Of a DNA stretch of 17,433 nt, positions 1-6,820 are shown one piece after another; positions within the stretch are counted from its first letter, which is position 1, and every line of letters starts with the position of its first letter. Origin of the DNA: Lishizhenia sp033720595 (lineage in GTDB: Bacteria > Bacteroidota > Bacteroidia > Flavobacteriales_D > Crocinitomicaceae); the NCBI RefSeq assembly GCF_033720595.1, contig NZ_JAWWCF010000049.1, positions 1-17,433 of the forward strand. Reading direction: 5' to 3'. The notes beneath the pieces are model-generated. The model saw nothing but the letters and a program-made list of their open reading frames with translations, was not told the DNA's origin and did no database searches. The position numbers and the translations under genes are program-made.

Positions 1-959
1 CCGGGTAAAACTTCTTCTCCAAAGATTACATGCGTTGTAAAACTAGTATCCCCAGTATTCATTAACGCATCATTGAAACCACTTAACTCAAATTCGTACA
101 GACTATCATTAACAAGAGGGTAGCTAAAATTAAATAACAACTGTTTTGGACTATCTCCATACTTCACAGTATGTTCTAAAAAGGTTCCACTGGAGGTCTG
201 AAGCTGAACATTATCTAAAGAATTAGAATCTATCTGCTCATCAAAATGAACCAAAAGTTTATTCGAATTGATGAGCGTTATTTGATTGATTTCAGGAGCA
301 AAGCTGTCTACAGGAATATTACCTACAAACAATTCATCGAAGTAAAACTTAGTTGCATTAGAACTCGTGTATTGATAATACAAACCAAAATAATTGCCGG
401 GGAGAAGCATATTCACTATTGCACTATCTACAGTTAAAAAGGATGCTTGTTGCGTATCGAAAATTTCCATGCGCCATAAACTGGTGCTATCCACACTTAT
501 CCTCAAGTGAATATCGAAAGAAGAATTGATCAAATTTGGTGGCCCCGTCAACAACTCGCTAATAGTAACGGATTGATGCATCAAGCGAATTGCATCGCCA
601 CTTCCCGATTCCCCAAACTGCAGGTACAAGCCCTCTGAATTACTTGACAAACTGCTGTCTGGACTCGCCAAATAAACTCGGGCAAAATTTCCGCTGGAAG
701 GACTAAAATTTAGACGAAGTTGAAATTCCCAGACTTTCCAGTTTAGATTATTGATGTTGTGCGCCCGACAAAGCGTGGCAGTACCTGCTTGATTGTCGTT
801 CAGTTGCAACTGTTCCAAGGAATTAATCGTAAATTTACTGCTGTCTCCCCTCCATCCAGAAGTTTGAAAAACAAAATCACTGTTAAATTTTTCCGTAATT
901 TGTGAAATTACAACATTAACCGTGAAAATTAGTGATAAAGCTAGGGTTGATGTTTTCAT
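1..959 (-). CDS. Secreted beta-sandwich / Ig-like protein, partial (C-terminus beyond the window)
   Basis: I read the frame codon by codon: it is open from an ATG at 959-957 to the left edge, 319 codons without a stop, so the C-terminus is missing. Residues 1-20 form a signal peptide (MKTSTLALSLIFTVNVVISQ), so the protein is exported. Residues about 22-215 have the alternating pattern of a lectin/laminin-G-like beta-sandwich (GWRGDSSKF, FARVYLASPDSS, YLQFGESGSGDAI, KFYFDELFVG). This pattern is familiar from the N-terminus of Bacteroidetes lamin-tail-domain exoproteins. Residues about 218-312 look like an SbsA-type Ig-like domain (FAPEINQITLINSN, LVHFDEQIDSNSL, YEFELSGFNDALMNTGD). By family analogy the missing part would carry a lamin-tail domain and a type IX secretion C-terminal signal; that is inference. 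It is divergent from asd, 112 bp away. No enzymatic motif is visible; cell-surface or extracellular binding is most likely. Confidence 0.8.
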   Translation of the reverse strand, partial: MKTSTLALSLIFTVNVVISQITEKFNSDFVFQTSGWRGDSSKFTINSLEQLQLNDNQAGTATLCRAHNINNLNWKVWEFQLRLNFSPSSGNFARVYLASPDSSLSSNSEGLYLQFGESGSGDAIRLMHQSVTISELLTGPPNLINSSFDIHLRISVDSTSLWRMEIFDTQQASFLTVDSAIVNMLLPGNYFGLYYQYTSSNATKFYFDELFVGNIPVDSFAPEINQITLINSNKLLVHFDEQIDSNSLDNVQLQTSSGTFLEHTVKYGDSPKQLLFNFSYPLVNDSLYEFELSGFNDALMNTGDTSFTTHVIFGEEVLP

Positions 960-986
960 GGTGGTAGTTTAGAACCTTAAAGTTAG

Positions 987-994
987 TACATTTG
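987..994 (+). promoter_or_regulatory. Candidate Bacteroidetes -7 box for asd
   Basis: TACATTTG matches the TAnnTTTG consensus of the primary sigma factor of Bacteroidetes. Only a weak -33 element (GTTT at 967-970) precedes it. A start about 5-6 nt downstream would leave a leader of about 70 nt before the asd ATG. The leader contains an ATG with six codons (1007-1027) that has no features of an attenuator. Confidence 0.4.
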
Positions 995-1071
995 CCCCGA
1001 AATTTAATGGAGGTCAGGCAGTTTTAACCCTGCGAGAAGACGCAAGTAGAACAATTTTTAAGAGAGATAAA

Positions 1072-2073
1072 ATGAAAGTAGCAGTTGTTGGTGTAACAGG
1101 TATGGTAGGTCAAGTAATGTTAAAAGTATTGGCCGAGCAAAATTTCCCAATCACTACGTTGATTCCTGTGGCATCTGAAAGATCTGTAGGAAAAGAAATA
1201 GCTTTTGGTGGAAATACTTACCAAGTAGTTGGTTTAGAAACTGCTGTAGAAATGGTTCCAGATGTTGCCATTTTTAGTGCAGGTGGAGAAACAAGTTTAG
1301 CTTGGGCACCTAAGTTTGCTGAGGTAGGTACGGTTGTTATCGACAACTCTTCTGCTTGGCGTATGGACCCAACCAAAAAATTGGTCATTCCAGAAATTAA
1401 CGGAGACAGTATCACAGCAGAAGATAAAATTATCGCAAACCCGAACTGTAGCACCATTCAAATGTTAATGGCTTTAGCACCTTTGCATAAGGCCTACGGA
1501 ATTAAGCGTGTAGTAGTTTCTACTTACCAGTCTATCTCTGGAACAGGAGTAGCTGCAGTAGATCAAATGATGAGAGAACGTAACGGTGAGCAAGGAGAAA
1601 TGGCCTACCCTTACCCTATCGATCAAAACTGTTTGCCGCATTGTGATTCTTTCTTAGACAATGGATATACGAAAGAAGAAATGAAGTTGACCAACGAAAC
1701 AAAGAAAATCTTGGACAACAACATTAATGTTACCGCAACTGCAGTAAGAGTTCCTGTACAAGGTGGTCACTCAGAAGCAATCAACGTTGAATTTGAAAAT
1801 GATTTCGATTTAGCTGAGGTTCGTAAAATGTTACACGAAACAGAAGGGGTAACGTTACAAGATTCTCCAGAAACAAACACTTACCCTATGCCTTTATATG
1901 CAGCAGGTAAAGATGATGTTTTCGTTGGACGTATCCGTAGAGATGAATCGCAAGCCAATACTTTAAACATGTGGTGTGTGGCAGATAACCTTAGAAAAGG
2001 TGCAGCTACCAATGCCGTTCAAATTGCTAAAAAATTAATTGCAAATAATATTCTTACCGTAGAAATGGCGTAA
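1072..2073 (+). CDS. asd: Aspartate-semialdehyde dehydrogenase
   Basis: This cytoplasmic enzyme reduces aspartyl-4-phosphate to aspartate-4-semialdehyde with NADPH, the branch point to lysine/diaminopimelate, threonine and methionine. The 333 residues match the family length. The NADP-binding glycine-rich motif GVTGMVG is at residues 7-13. The catalytic cysteine is C126 in NPNCST. The substrate-binding RVPV (226-229) is followed by GGHSEA, with the acid/base histidine at H233. The ATG at 1072 is the first start in frame and puts the Rossmann strand (KVAVVGV) at the N-terminus, as in all homologues. A strong terminator follows 26 bp after the stop, so it is probably transcribed alone from the -7 box at 987-994. 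There are no truncations or missing catalytic residues. Confidence 0.97.
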   Translation: MKVAVVGVTGMVGQVMLKVLAEQNFPITTLIPVASERSVGKEIAFGGNTYQVVGLETAVEMVPDVAIFSAGGETSLAWAPKFAEVGTVVIDNSSAWRMDPTKKLVIPEINGDSITAEDKIIANPNCSTIQMLMALAPLHKAYGIKRVVVSTYQSISGTGVAAVDQMMRERNGEQGEMAYPYPIDQNCLPHCDSFLDNGYTKEEMKLTNETKKILDNNINVTATAVRVPVQGGHSEAINVEFENDFDLAEVRKMLHETEGVTLQDSPETNTYPMPLYAAGKDDVFVGRIRRDESQANTLNMWCVADNLRKGAATNAVQIAKKLIANNILTVEMA

Positions 2074-2099
2074 ATACCGTAAGATTTTGTTCATAAATG

Positions 2100-2133
2100 A
2101 AAAAAGGGGGTACTAAGGTATTCCCTTTTTTTT
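2100..2133 (+). terminator. Rho-independent terminator of asd
   Basis: A 14-bp stem (A6 G5 TAC at 2100-2113 against GTATTCCC T6 at 2118-2131, with two G.U pairs) closes on a TAAG loop and continues in a run of eight T (2126-2133). It lies just after the asd stop codon. Confidence 0.85.
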
Positions 2134-2135
2134 AT

Positions 2136-2190
2136 GGCTACCTCCCCTCCCAAAGGTACTTGGGGCGGGGTCCCGTCATCCGTTGCAACG
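2136..2190 (+). repeat. GC-rich intergenic element 2, copy 1
   Basis: GGCTACCTCCCC is followed by a hairpin (CCCAA at 2149-2153 with TTGGG at 2160-2164), then CGGGGT and a TTGCAACG core. A related sequence in opposite orientation lies at 3197-3252: after reverse complementing, both show GCTAC-TC-CC(C)AA-loop-CTTGGGG-CGGGGT-TTGC. The similarity is partial, with small gaps, and was judged by eye. The two copies lie on either side of the DUF3050 gene. Confidence 0.5.
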
Positions 2191-2283
2191 CTTCGCCCAG
2201 TTGGCAATTTAACGGACTTGGCCCAGTAGCTTCTTGGGTCGCTCCTGCCCCAAAGCGTTGCATGGCAAACTGTGCTGCAGGGT
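2160..2283. other. GC-rich structured non-coding stretch (asd to DUF3050 gap)
   Basis: The gap at 2074-2402 is 329 bp without a convincing gene. Its centre is visibly more GC-rich than the flanking genes and rich in complementary segments. TGCAACGCTT (2184-2193) pairs perfectly with AAGCGTTGCA (2253-2262). TTGGGGC (2160-2166) pairs with GCCCCAA (2247-2253). CGTTGCAACG (2181-2190) is a perfect palindrome. CCCA (2222-2225) pairs with TGGG (2235-2238). The first two helices compete for base 2253, so alternative folds are possible. An open frame runs through the region but starts in the asd terminator and resembles no protein I know. Confidence 0.45.
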
Positions 2284-2288
2284 TTTCA

Positions 2289-2304
2289 CTACTACCGGTG
2301 GTAG
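2289..2304. other. Near-perfect 16-bp palindrome
   Basis: CTACTACCGGTGGTAG reads the same on both strands except for one symmetric pair of positions. It lies about 70 bp upstream of the candidate -7 box of the DUF3050 gene. It could be an operator or part of the adjoining GC-rich element; nothing in the sequence decides between these. Confidence 0.3.
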
Positions 2305-2373
2305 AATTCCAAACTTTTCAATTTATGTCACATCCAAAAGCTTAATGTTTTCGTAGTTCTCTTGAAGAAAGAT

Positions 2374-2381
2374 TATTTTTG
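2374..2381 (+). promoter_or_regulatory. Candidate -7 box for the DUF3050 gene
   Basis: TATTTTTG matches TAnnTTTG and lies 21 bp before the ATG, which would give a leader of about 15 nt. The -33 side is weak (TTTTC near 2348). Confidence 0.4.
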
Positions 2382-2402
2382 CACCCTGTAAAATTGTAGT
2401 AC

Positions 2403-3188
2403 ATGCATTTAGAAAGAATTGAAAGTAGCATAGCCCCTTTGGTGGAACAATTGCGTAAGCACGAACTTTACGCCAATCTCAAGAACATAGAAGACATCCA
2501 GCTCTTTATGGAAGAACACGTCTATGCGGTTTGGGATTTTATGTCACTTCTAAAAGCATTGCAACAAAGTTTAACCTGTACTACTACACCATGGGTGCCC
2601 GTAGCCAATCCAAAAATTGCGCGCTTCATCAATGAAATTGTTCATGGAGAAGAAAGTGATTTAAACGAACTGAATGAGCCTAAGAGTCATTACGAAATGT
2701 ATTTAGACGCTATGGAGCAAGTAGGTGCTAACAGCACCCATATTACACAATTTGTAGCTGCCGTACAAGCAGGAGCTACCGTAGCTCAAGCCTTAGAAGA
2801 ACTTCCGATTTCTGCTTCTACTAAAGCCTTTGTAAACTATACCTTTTCTTTGTTAGAAGAGGGAAAAGCGCATAAAATAGCATCTGCTTTTACTTTTGGT
2901 AGAGAAGATGTTATCCCTGATATGTTTATTGCCATAGTTAAAGAGGCTGAAGACAATGAAGGAAAAGATGCTTACAACAAACTGACGTATTATTTAGAGC
3001 GTCACATAGAACTTGATGGCGATGAGCATGGACCACTCTCTTTAGAAATGATAACTGAATTGTGTGGAAACGATGAACAAAAATGGCAAGAGGTGGAGCA
3101 AATAGCACAGGAAGCTCTTACACAGCGTATCGCCTTATGGGATGGTATTAACGCCAAAATAGAAGCGCATAAAGCAGTTATGGCTTAA
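2403..3188 (+). CDS. DUF3050 family protein (heme-oxygenase-like fold)
   Basis: The N-terminal segment (FMEEHVYAVWDFMSLLKALQ at 35-54), the following PWVP and the length of 261 residues identify a DUF3050 protein, as I recall the family. The function is not established. The sequence reads as all-helical, and the family is, from memory, grouped with heme-oxygenase/TENA-like folds. Acidic and histidine residues sit where a di-metal site could form: E37/E38/H39 in the first helix, E83/E84 and H96 in EESDLNELNEPKSH, and E199, H201, D205, D207 and H209 in ERHIELDGDEHGPLS. That arrangement would suit a heme-oxygenase-like diiron oxidase, which is inference only. No signal peptide is present, so it should be cytoplasmic. 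It stands alone between asd and a convergent operon and is flanked by inverted copies of a GC-rich element. ATG 2403 is the first start, consistent with the short leader after the -7 box. Confidence 0.85.
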   Translation: MHLERIESSIAPLVEQLRKHELYANLKNIEDIQLFMEEHVYAVWDFMSLLKALQQSLTCTTTPWVPVANPKIARFINEIVHGEESDLNELNEPKSHYEMYLDAMEQVGANSTHITQFVAAVQAGATVAQALEELPISASTKAFVNYTFSLLEEGKAHKIASAFTFGREDVIPDMFIAIVKEAEDNEGKDAYNKLTYYLERHIELDGDEHGPLSLEMITELCGNDEQKWQEVEQIAQEALTQRIALWDGINAKIEAHKAVMA

Positions 3189-3196
3189 ACGGCTAA

Positions 3197-3252
3197 CAAT
3201 AGCAATACATACCCCGCATCCCCAAGGTTCTTGGGGAGAGTAGCAATGGATA
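3197..3252 (-). repeat. GC-rich intergenic element 2, copy 2
   Basis: Its centre is a perfect hairpin, CCCCAAG (3220-3226), GTT, CTTGGGG (3230-3236). On the minus strand it is flanked by ATCCATTGCTAC on one side and GTATTGCTATTG on the other, that is, direct TTGCTA repeats around the stem. It resembles 2136-2190 in opposite orientation. It lies just after the DUF3050 stop codon, without a T-run, so it is unlikely to be only a terminator. Confidence 0.5.
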
Positions 3253-3270
3253 GCGTGTTAAAGCAGCCAC

Positions 3271-3303
3271 AAAAAAACGGAGAACTGAAAACAATCCTCC
3301 GTT
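3271..3303 (-). terminator. Rho-independent terminator of the leftward galE/barrel operon
   Basis: On the minus strand AACGGAG (3303-3297) pairs with CTCCGTT (3282-3276), followed by a T-run (3277-3271). The stem is 7 bp with a 14-nt loop. It lies about 85 bp after the stop of the barrel gene. The reverse direction lacks a U-tract, so it mainly serves leftward transcription. Confidence 0.7.
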
Positions 3304-3385
3304 AAACCCAAAATTCTTATGAAACCTAATGTCAACTTGTGCTGACGATTAGTGTATAACTAAATCCGTGCCAAGTTCTTATTCT

Positions 3386-4132
3386 TTAAAACAAGGCTAT
3401 GCTTATACCCGCCGTAATTGGCGAAAGCTTTACGCTATTTTCATGTGTAAATAAATCTGTAAAATAATAGGCTGCGTAAACACTCCAATTTCTGATTCCA
3501 ACACGCGCCGTAAGTCCGTATCTCAAAGGATTTCTATCTGGAAAATTGTAATTTTTAAACTTGTAATTTTTCCCTTCAATATTTTCTTTAGTCTTAGTAT
3601 ACGCATTTAACTGATAACCTATTTTACCCCCCACAAAAAACTTAAAGTGCTGGTATCCTTTGGTTCTAAAACGCAATTCCACAGGGATTTCAATATAATT
3701 GGCATTGAACTTACTCCAAACAATGTCTTGCTGTAAAGCCAAAGAATAGGTAGAAGTAGAACCCTCGGTATAATCACTGTTAAACCCAATTTTTGTTCTG
3801 TTGTTATAATGACTAAAAGCCACACCCCAACCTAGTCCAACAGTATTTGCTTTGGTAAAAGGAATGTCAAACATCACATTGACATTAAAACCAATCGAGC
3901 TCCATGGGCTATTTAAAGGAGAAAGATCACCTTGCCAATCGTTGTAGAGTACATCTACCACCAACCTATCGTATTTACGCAGTTTCGTGGTATCGTAATT
4001 ACTAAAGCCACTGTAAAACCACATCACGCCAGGTCTGTGACGCGAAACTAATCCTTGTTCCTCTTCTAAGTATTGCGCTTTGAGTCCGCCACACAACACC
4101 AACACACTTACAATTGCAAGAAAATATCTCAA
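3386..4132 (-). CDS. Outer-membrane beta-barrel protein
   Basis: Residues 1-19 form a signal peptide ending in LKAQ. The remainder alternates hydrophobic and polar residues in strand-sized pieces ending in aromatic residues (GLGWGVAFSHYN, IEIPVELRFRT, FKFFVGGKIGYQL, LRYGLTARVGI, WSVYAAYYFTDLF), and the protein ends with F, the typical signature of outer-membrane barrels. At 248 residues an 8-strand porin-like domain of the Bacteroidetes OMP_b-brl type is most likely. The start is a TTG at 4132-4130: the frame has a stop (TAG at 4138-4136) just upstream and no other methionine near the signal peptide. The TTG overlaps the galE stop as TTGA, so the protein is translationally coupled to galE. 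Substrate and function are unknown. Confidence 0.75.
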   Translation of the reverse strand: MRYFLAIVSVLVLCGGLKAQYLEEEQGLVSRHRPGVMWFYSGFSNYDTTKLRKYDRLVVDVLYNDWQGDLSPLNSPWSSIGFNVNVMFDIPFTKANTVGLGWGVAFSHYNNRTKIGFNSDYTEGSTSTYSLALQQDIVWSKFNANYIEIPVELRFRTKGYQHFKFFVGGKIGYQLNAYTKTKENIEGKNYKFKNYNFPDRNPLRYGLTARVGIRNWSVYAAYYFTDLFTHENSVKLSPITAGISIALF

Positions 4133-5154
4133 AAACTATCTTTCATTTGTTCCCAGTTCCAAGCCGTTTCTATGGCGTAAGCAACATCATGTTTTGCTTC
4201 CCATTTTAAAGCATCTCTAGCTTTGTCAACTTTAGCGAAAATTTGAGGTACATCCCCCGCTCTTCTTGGTCCGTATTTAAAAGGAATTTCTTTTCCCGTT
4301 ACCTTCGCAAAGAGGTCTATGCATGCTTTTACACTTGTCCCAACACCTGTACCTACATTAAATACATCGTAGAACTCATCCTTTTGACCTTCTAAATAAT
4401 CAAAGGCAGCCACATGCGCTTCTGCCAAATCTACAACGTGAATGTAATCGCGTAAACAAGTGCCATCTTCGGTATCGTAATCATTACCAAAAACAGTAAG
4501 TTCTTTTCTTAAACCATGCGCTGTTTGGGTAATGTAAGGCATTAAATTATTTGGAATTCCTTGAGGCTCTTCACCAATCAAACCAGTTGGATGTGCTCCC
4601 ACAGGATTGAAATAACGCAAGGCAACCACTTTAAAACTAGGACTTCCTTTATATACGTCATTCAAAATTTGCTCACACAACAATTTTGTTGCACCATAAG
4701 GAGATGCAGGTGGAGCCAAAGGAGTTTGTTCTGTAACGATAGGATTTTCAGGTTCACCATACACCGTACAGCTACTCGAAAAAACAATGTTCTTAATTTC
4801 AAACTGTTTCATGAAATTAAGGATGGACAATAAACTAGTAAGGTTATTATCATAATATTTCAAAGGATCTTGTACCGACTCCCCCACAGCTTTATCTGCA
4901 GCAAAGTGAATCACTCCCCAAAATTTATAGTTTTGACCTAATTTTTCAAGAAGAGCGGCATCCTGACAATTACCTTCAACAACTTCTATTTTACGATCTG
5001 CAATTTGCTCCAAGCGATTCGGAACATCTCTTTTTGCATTTCTGTAATCGTCTAAAATTACCGGTTCATACCCATTATTAATTAGGGCTAAAACGGTGTG
5101 AGAACCAATATAACCAGCTCCTCCAGTTACTAAAACGTACTTCTTTTCGGTCAT
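4129..5154 (-). CDS. galE: UDP-glucose 4-epimerase
   Basis: This cytoplasmic enzyme of the extended short-chain dehydrogenase family interconverts UDP-glucose and UDP-galactose through an NAD-bound 4-keto intermediate. The NAD-binding motif GGAGYIGSH is at residues 11-19, the catalytic serine at S128 in FSSSCTVYG and the catalytic pair Y153-xxx-K157 in YGATK. RYFNPVGAHP and GTCLRDYIHVVDLAEAH are typical GalE segments. Length 341 is normal. The ATG start gives the strand KKYVLVTGG directly. It lies 49 bp after the lipoprotein gene and overlaps the barrel gene by four bases. It supplies galactose units for surface polysaccharide or lipopolysaccharide, which fits the envelope-related neighbours, though the shared operon may be coincidental. 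Confidence 0.96.
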   Translation of the reverse strand: MTEKKYVLVTGGAGYIGSHTVLALINNGYEPVILDDYRNAKRDVPNRLEQIADRKIEVVEGNCQDAALLEKLGQNYKFWGVIHFAADKAVGESVQDPLKYYDNNLTSLLSILNFMKQFEIKNIVFSSSCTVYGEPENPIVTEQTPLAPPASPYGATKLLCEQILNDVYKGSPSFKVVALRYFNPVGAHPTGLIGEEPQGIPNNLMPYITQTAHGLRKELTVFGNDYDTEDGTCLRDYIHVVDLAEAHVAAFDYLEGQKDEFYDVFNVGTGVGTSVKACIDLFAKVTGKEIPFKYGPRRAGDVPQIFAKVDKARDALKWEAKHDVAYAIETAWNWEQMKDSF

Positions 5155-5203
5155 AAAACCAAAAGTAATAAAAATAGAAACCAGAAGAGGTGTTATGTTT
5201 ACT

Positions 5204-6094
5204 TTATTGCACTACAATGGGCTTCACACCACGTATCCCCATATCCACTAAAGAATCACCGTCTAAGGGTTCAAAAATGTTATTTTGTGCGGCATCGTAC
5301 CACTCTATACTTTTGTTGGTGCTAAAAGAAACATCCACAATTACATCTTCTGTTTCGTTTCCTGTAATCACCAAATCTTGCTCAAAGTCACCCGTTAAAA
5401 CACAACTTCCCGGAGGAATAGGAGAAGTCGCTGCCAAAGGATTAGGAACCGTAATTTGTCCAGATTCTCCTGTGCTCACAATTGGATTCTGAATCACACT
5501 ATTGGGATGGATTTCTAAAGCCCAATACCCTTGTAGTTTATTTGAATTTACCGTTTCTGTTTGCGTTTTAATCACATGCTCTGTAATGTAGGTGTTGAAA
5601 CCTAAGAAGCATGCTAATGTAGCCGTTGCATCAATTCCATTGGCCCTAAATTCTATATCTGCATTTTGGTAACTTACCGATACACGTATCCATTCGTAGG
5701 TATCTGCTTTAACATCAGCGATAGGAATCTCAGCCAAAATCTCGCCATCATTGACACGTATTGCTTTGTCGTAATCTATCGCATTATCTCCACCCGTTGT
5801 TGTTTGCGCCCCAGTGTAGCAGACTTCACCATCTTGTAGTTGCGTGTAAGCATTTTGTGCCAACTCTATGTAGTGTATGGAGAAAGCATTGTAGCTAGGA
5901 TCTTGCGCTCCATGGTTAGCAGGCACGGGTGCAGGATTTCCAAGATTATCTGTTCGTTCCTGATTGGGGTCTAACTTCAAGCGAAATACTAGTTTTGGAG
6001 CATCCGTATCTTGCGGTGTATCATCCTTTACATCTTCTTTCTTACAAGCCAATAAGCTCAATGCAAGAAAACCAAAAATCAATTTATTTTTCAT
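5204..6094 (-). CDS. Secreted lipoprotein of unknown function
   Basis: Residues 1-16 form a lipoprotein signal with lipobox LLAC, lipidated at C17, followed by KKED and an acidic linker. The mature protein (about 280 residues) is predicted to be beta-rich and lies outside the inner membrane. There are three further cysteines (C92, C162, C231), several histidines and a C-terminal pattern GDFEQDLVITGNETEDVIV ... EWYD ... VDMGIRGVKP that I associate with small Bacteroidetes lipoproteins of unknown role. I considered an MbnP-like copper protein but cannot place that family's motifs. The gene starts 5 bp after the zinc-finger gene and 49 bp before galE, all leftward, so it is likely cotranscribed with both. 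Confidence 0.75.
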   Translation of the reverse strand: MKNKLIFGFLALSLLACKKEDVKDDTPQDTDAPKLVFRLKLDPNQERTDNLGNPAPVPANHGAQDPSYNAFSIHYIELAQNAYTQLQDGEVCYTGAQTTTGGDNAIDYDKAIRVNDGEILAEIPIADVKADTYEWIRVSVSYQNADIEFRANGIDATATLACFLGFNTYITEHVIKTQTETVNSNKLQGYWALEIHPNSVIQNPIVSTGESGQITVPNPLAATSPIPPGSCVLTGDFEQDLVITGNETEDVIVDVSFSTNKSIEWYDAAQNNIFEPLDGDSLVDMGIRGVKPIVVQ

Positions 6095-6099
6095 AGGTT

Positions 6100-6465
6100 C
6101 TAGTTTAGCTCAACTTCCATTTGAACAATTTGCACTTGGTTATCATAAGAATGCTTGTAGCCCAAATCATAAACCATTACATAGCGCGATCCATCAGGAG
6201 CGTTGAAATTATGGGTATGGTAATCGGTTGAGAACCCTTGCTTTTCGAGAACCTCTAGCTTAACGGGAGAAGATCTGTAAATATCAAAGGTTTGATTTAA
6301 AACGGAATAATTGCGTTGTAATTGTCTATTCAAGGCTGTAAAGAGTGCGTTCTTCTCTTTGTTGCGTTGATTGTGAAATTGATTTTTACAGGAAGAAGAA
6401 CAAAATTTCTTGTTGGACCTTCCCTTGAATTCTTCATTGCAATTTTCACAGATTACTGCTTTCAT
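6100..6465 (-). CDS. Small protein with N-terminal four-cysteine zinc finger
   Basis: The first 30 residues contain C6-x2-C9-x12-C22-x3-C26 (ICENCNEEF ... FCSSSCKNQFHNQR), a typical zinc-binding ribbon/treble-clef arrangement followed by basic residues. Residues 35-121 look like a mixed alpha/beta region (TALNRQLQRNYSVLNQTFD, SRYVMVYDLGYKHS, VQIVQMEVELN). There is no signal peptide, so it is cytoplasmic. Nucleic-acid or protein binding is plausible but not shown. The spacing of 5 bp to the downstream lipoprotein gene indicates cotranscription. ATG 6465 is the only reasonable start because it precedes the first CxxC directly. Confidence 0.7.
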   Translation of the reverse strand: MKAVICENCNEEFKGRSNKKFCSSSCKNQFHNQRNKEKNALFTALNRQLQRNYSVLNQTFDIYRSSPVKLEVLEKQGFSTDYHTHNFNAPDGSRYVMVYDLGYKHSYDNQVQIVQMEVELN

Positions 6466-6563
6466 AAGTTTGTCAGTTTTAGCGAATAAAATAATTAATA
6501 CATAATTCTTTAAGGTTTAGTTATTCAATGAAAGTTAAGGATAGAATAGTAGCGCGATTTATG

Positions 6564-6803
6564 CTAATCTTCCCATTTACAAAGCGTACGACTGTAGGTA
6601 TTTCTGGCCTTTGCCAAACTTACCGCAATAATGTCGTGTGTGCAGGCGTTCAATCCGCGGCACGACTTCTTTAAATGATAACGTTTGGCACTCGTACTCT
6701 TACAAATGTACACTTGACTTTGTACTGCTGTGTTGGGTAATTCCTTCTCTTGAAAAGAAGAAAAAAACACAAGGCAAGAAGTAAGTAGTAATGTTTTCAA
6801 CAT
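6564..6803 (-). CDS. Small exported cysteine-rich protein
   Basis: This 79-residue protein has an apparent signal peptide (MLKTLLLTSCLVFFSSFQ) and a compact core VYICKSTSAKRYHLKKSCRG ... NACTHDIIAVSL ... RTLCKWE. C34, H43, C48, C54 and C75 are suitably spaced for a metal site or disulfides. I recognise the pattern VYIC-(S/T)-(A/S)KRYH-x4-CRGL-x2-C-x3-I-x2-VSL-x2-A as a recurring small Bacteroidetes protein family of unknown function. Only the N-terminal signal varies in character; C10 lies inside the hydrophobic stretch and is not followed by a normal lipoprotein linker. It is divergent from the small membrane protein gene at 6928 and has its own promoter at 6821-6848. Confidence 0.65.
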   Translation of the reverse strand: MLKTLLLTSCLVFFSSFQEKELPNTAVQSQVYICKSTSAKRYHLKKSCRGLNACTHDIIAVSLAKARNTYSRTLCKWED

Positions 6804-6820
6804 GAATAGCGCGTTTCCTA

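Noticed and set aside
1007..1027. Six-codon reading frame in the asd leader as an attenuator peptide
   Set aside because: It contains no Lys, Thr or extra Met codons and no alternative stem followed by a T-run before asd.
2097..2345. 82-codon open frame between asd and the DUF3050 gene
   Set aside because: It begins inside the asd terminator hairpin and runs through the GC-rich palindromic element. The composition is not protein-like, and there is no ribosome-binding site or family resemblance.
5160..5167. TACTTTTG on the minus strand as a galE promoter
   Set aside because: It matches the -7 consensus but lies 5 bp before the galE ATG, which would need a leaderless transcript. galE is more simply read from the upstream genes; in AT-rich DNA such a match is easily random.
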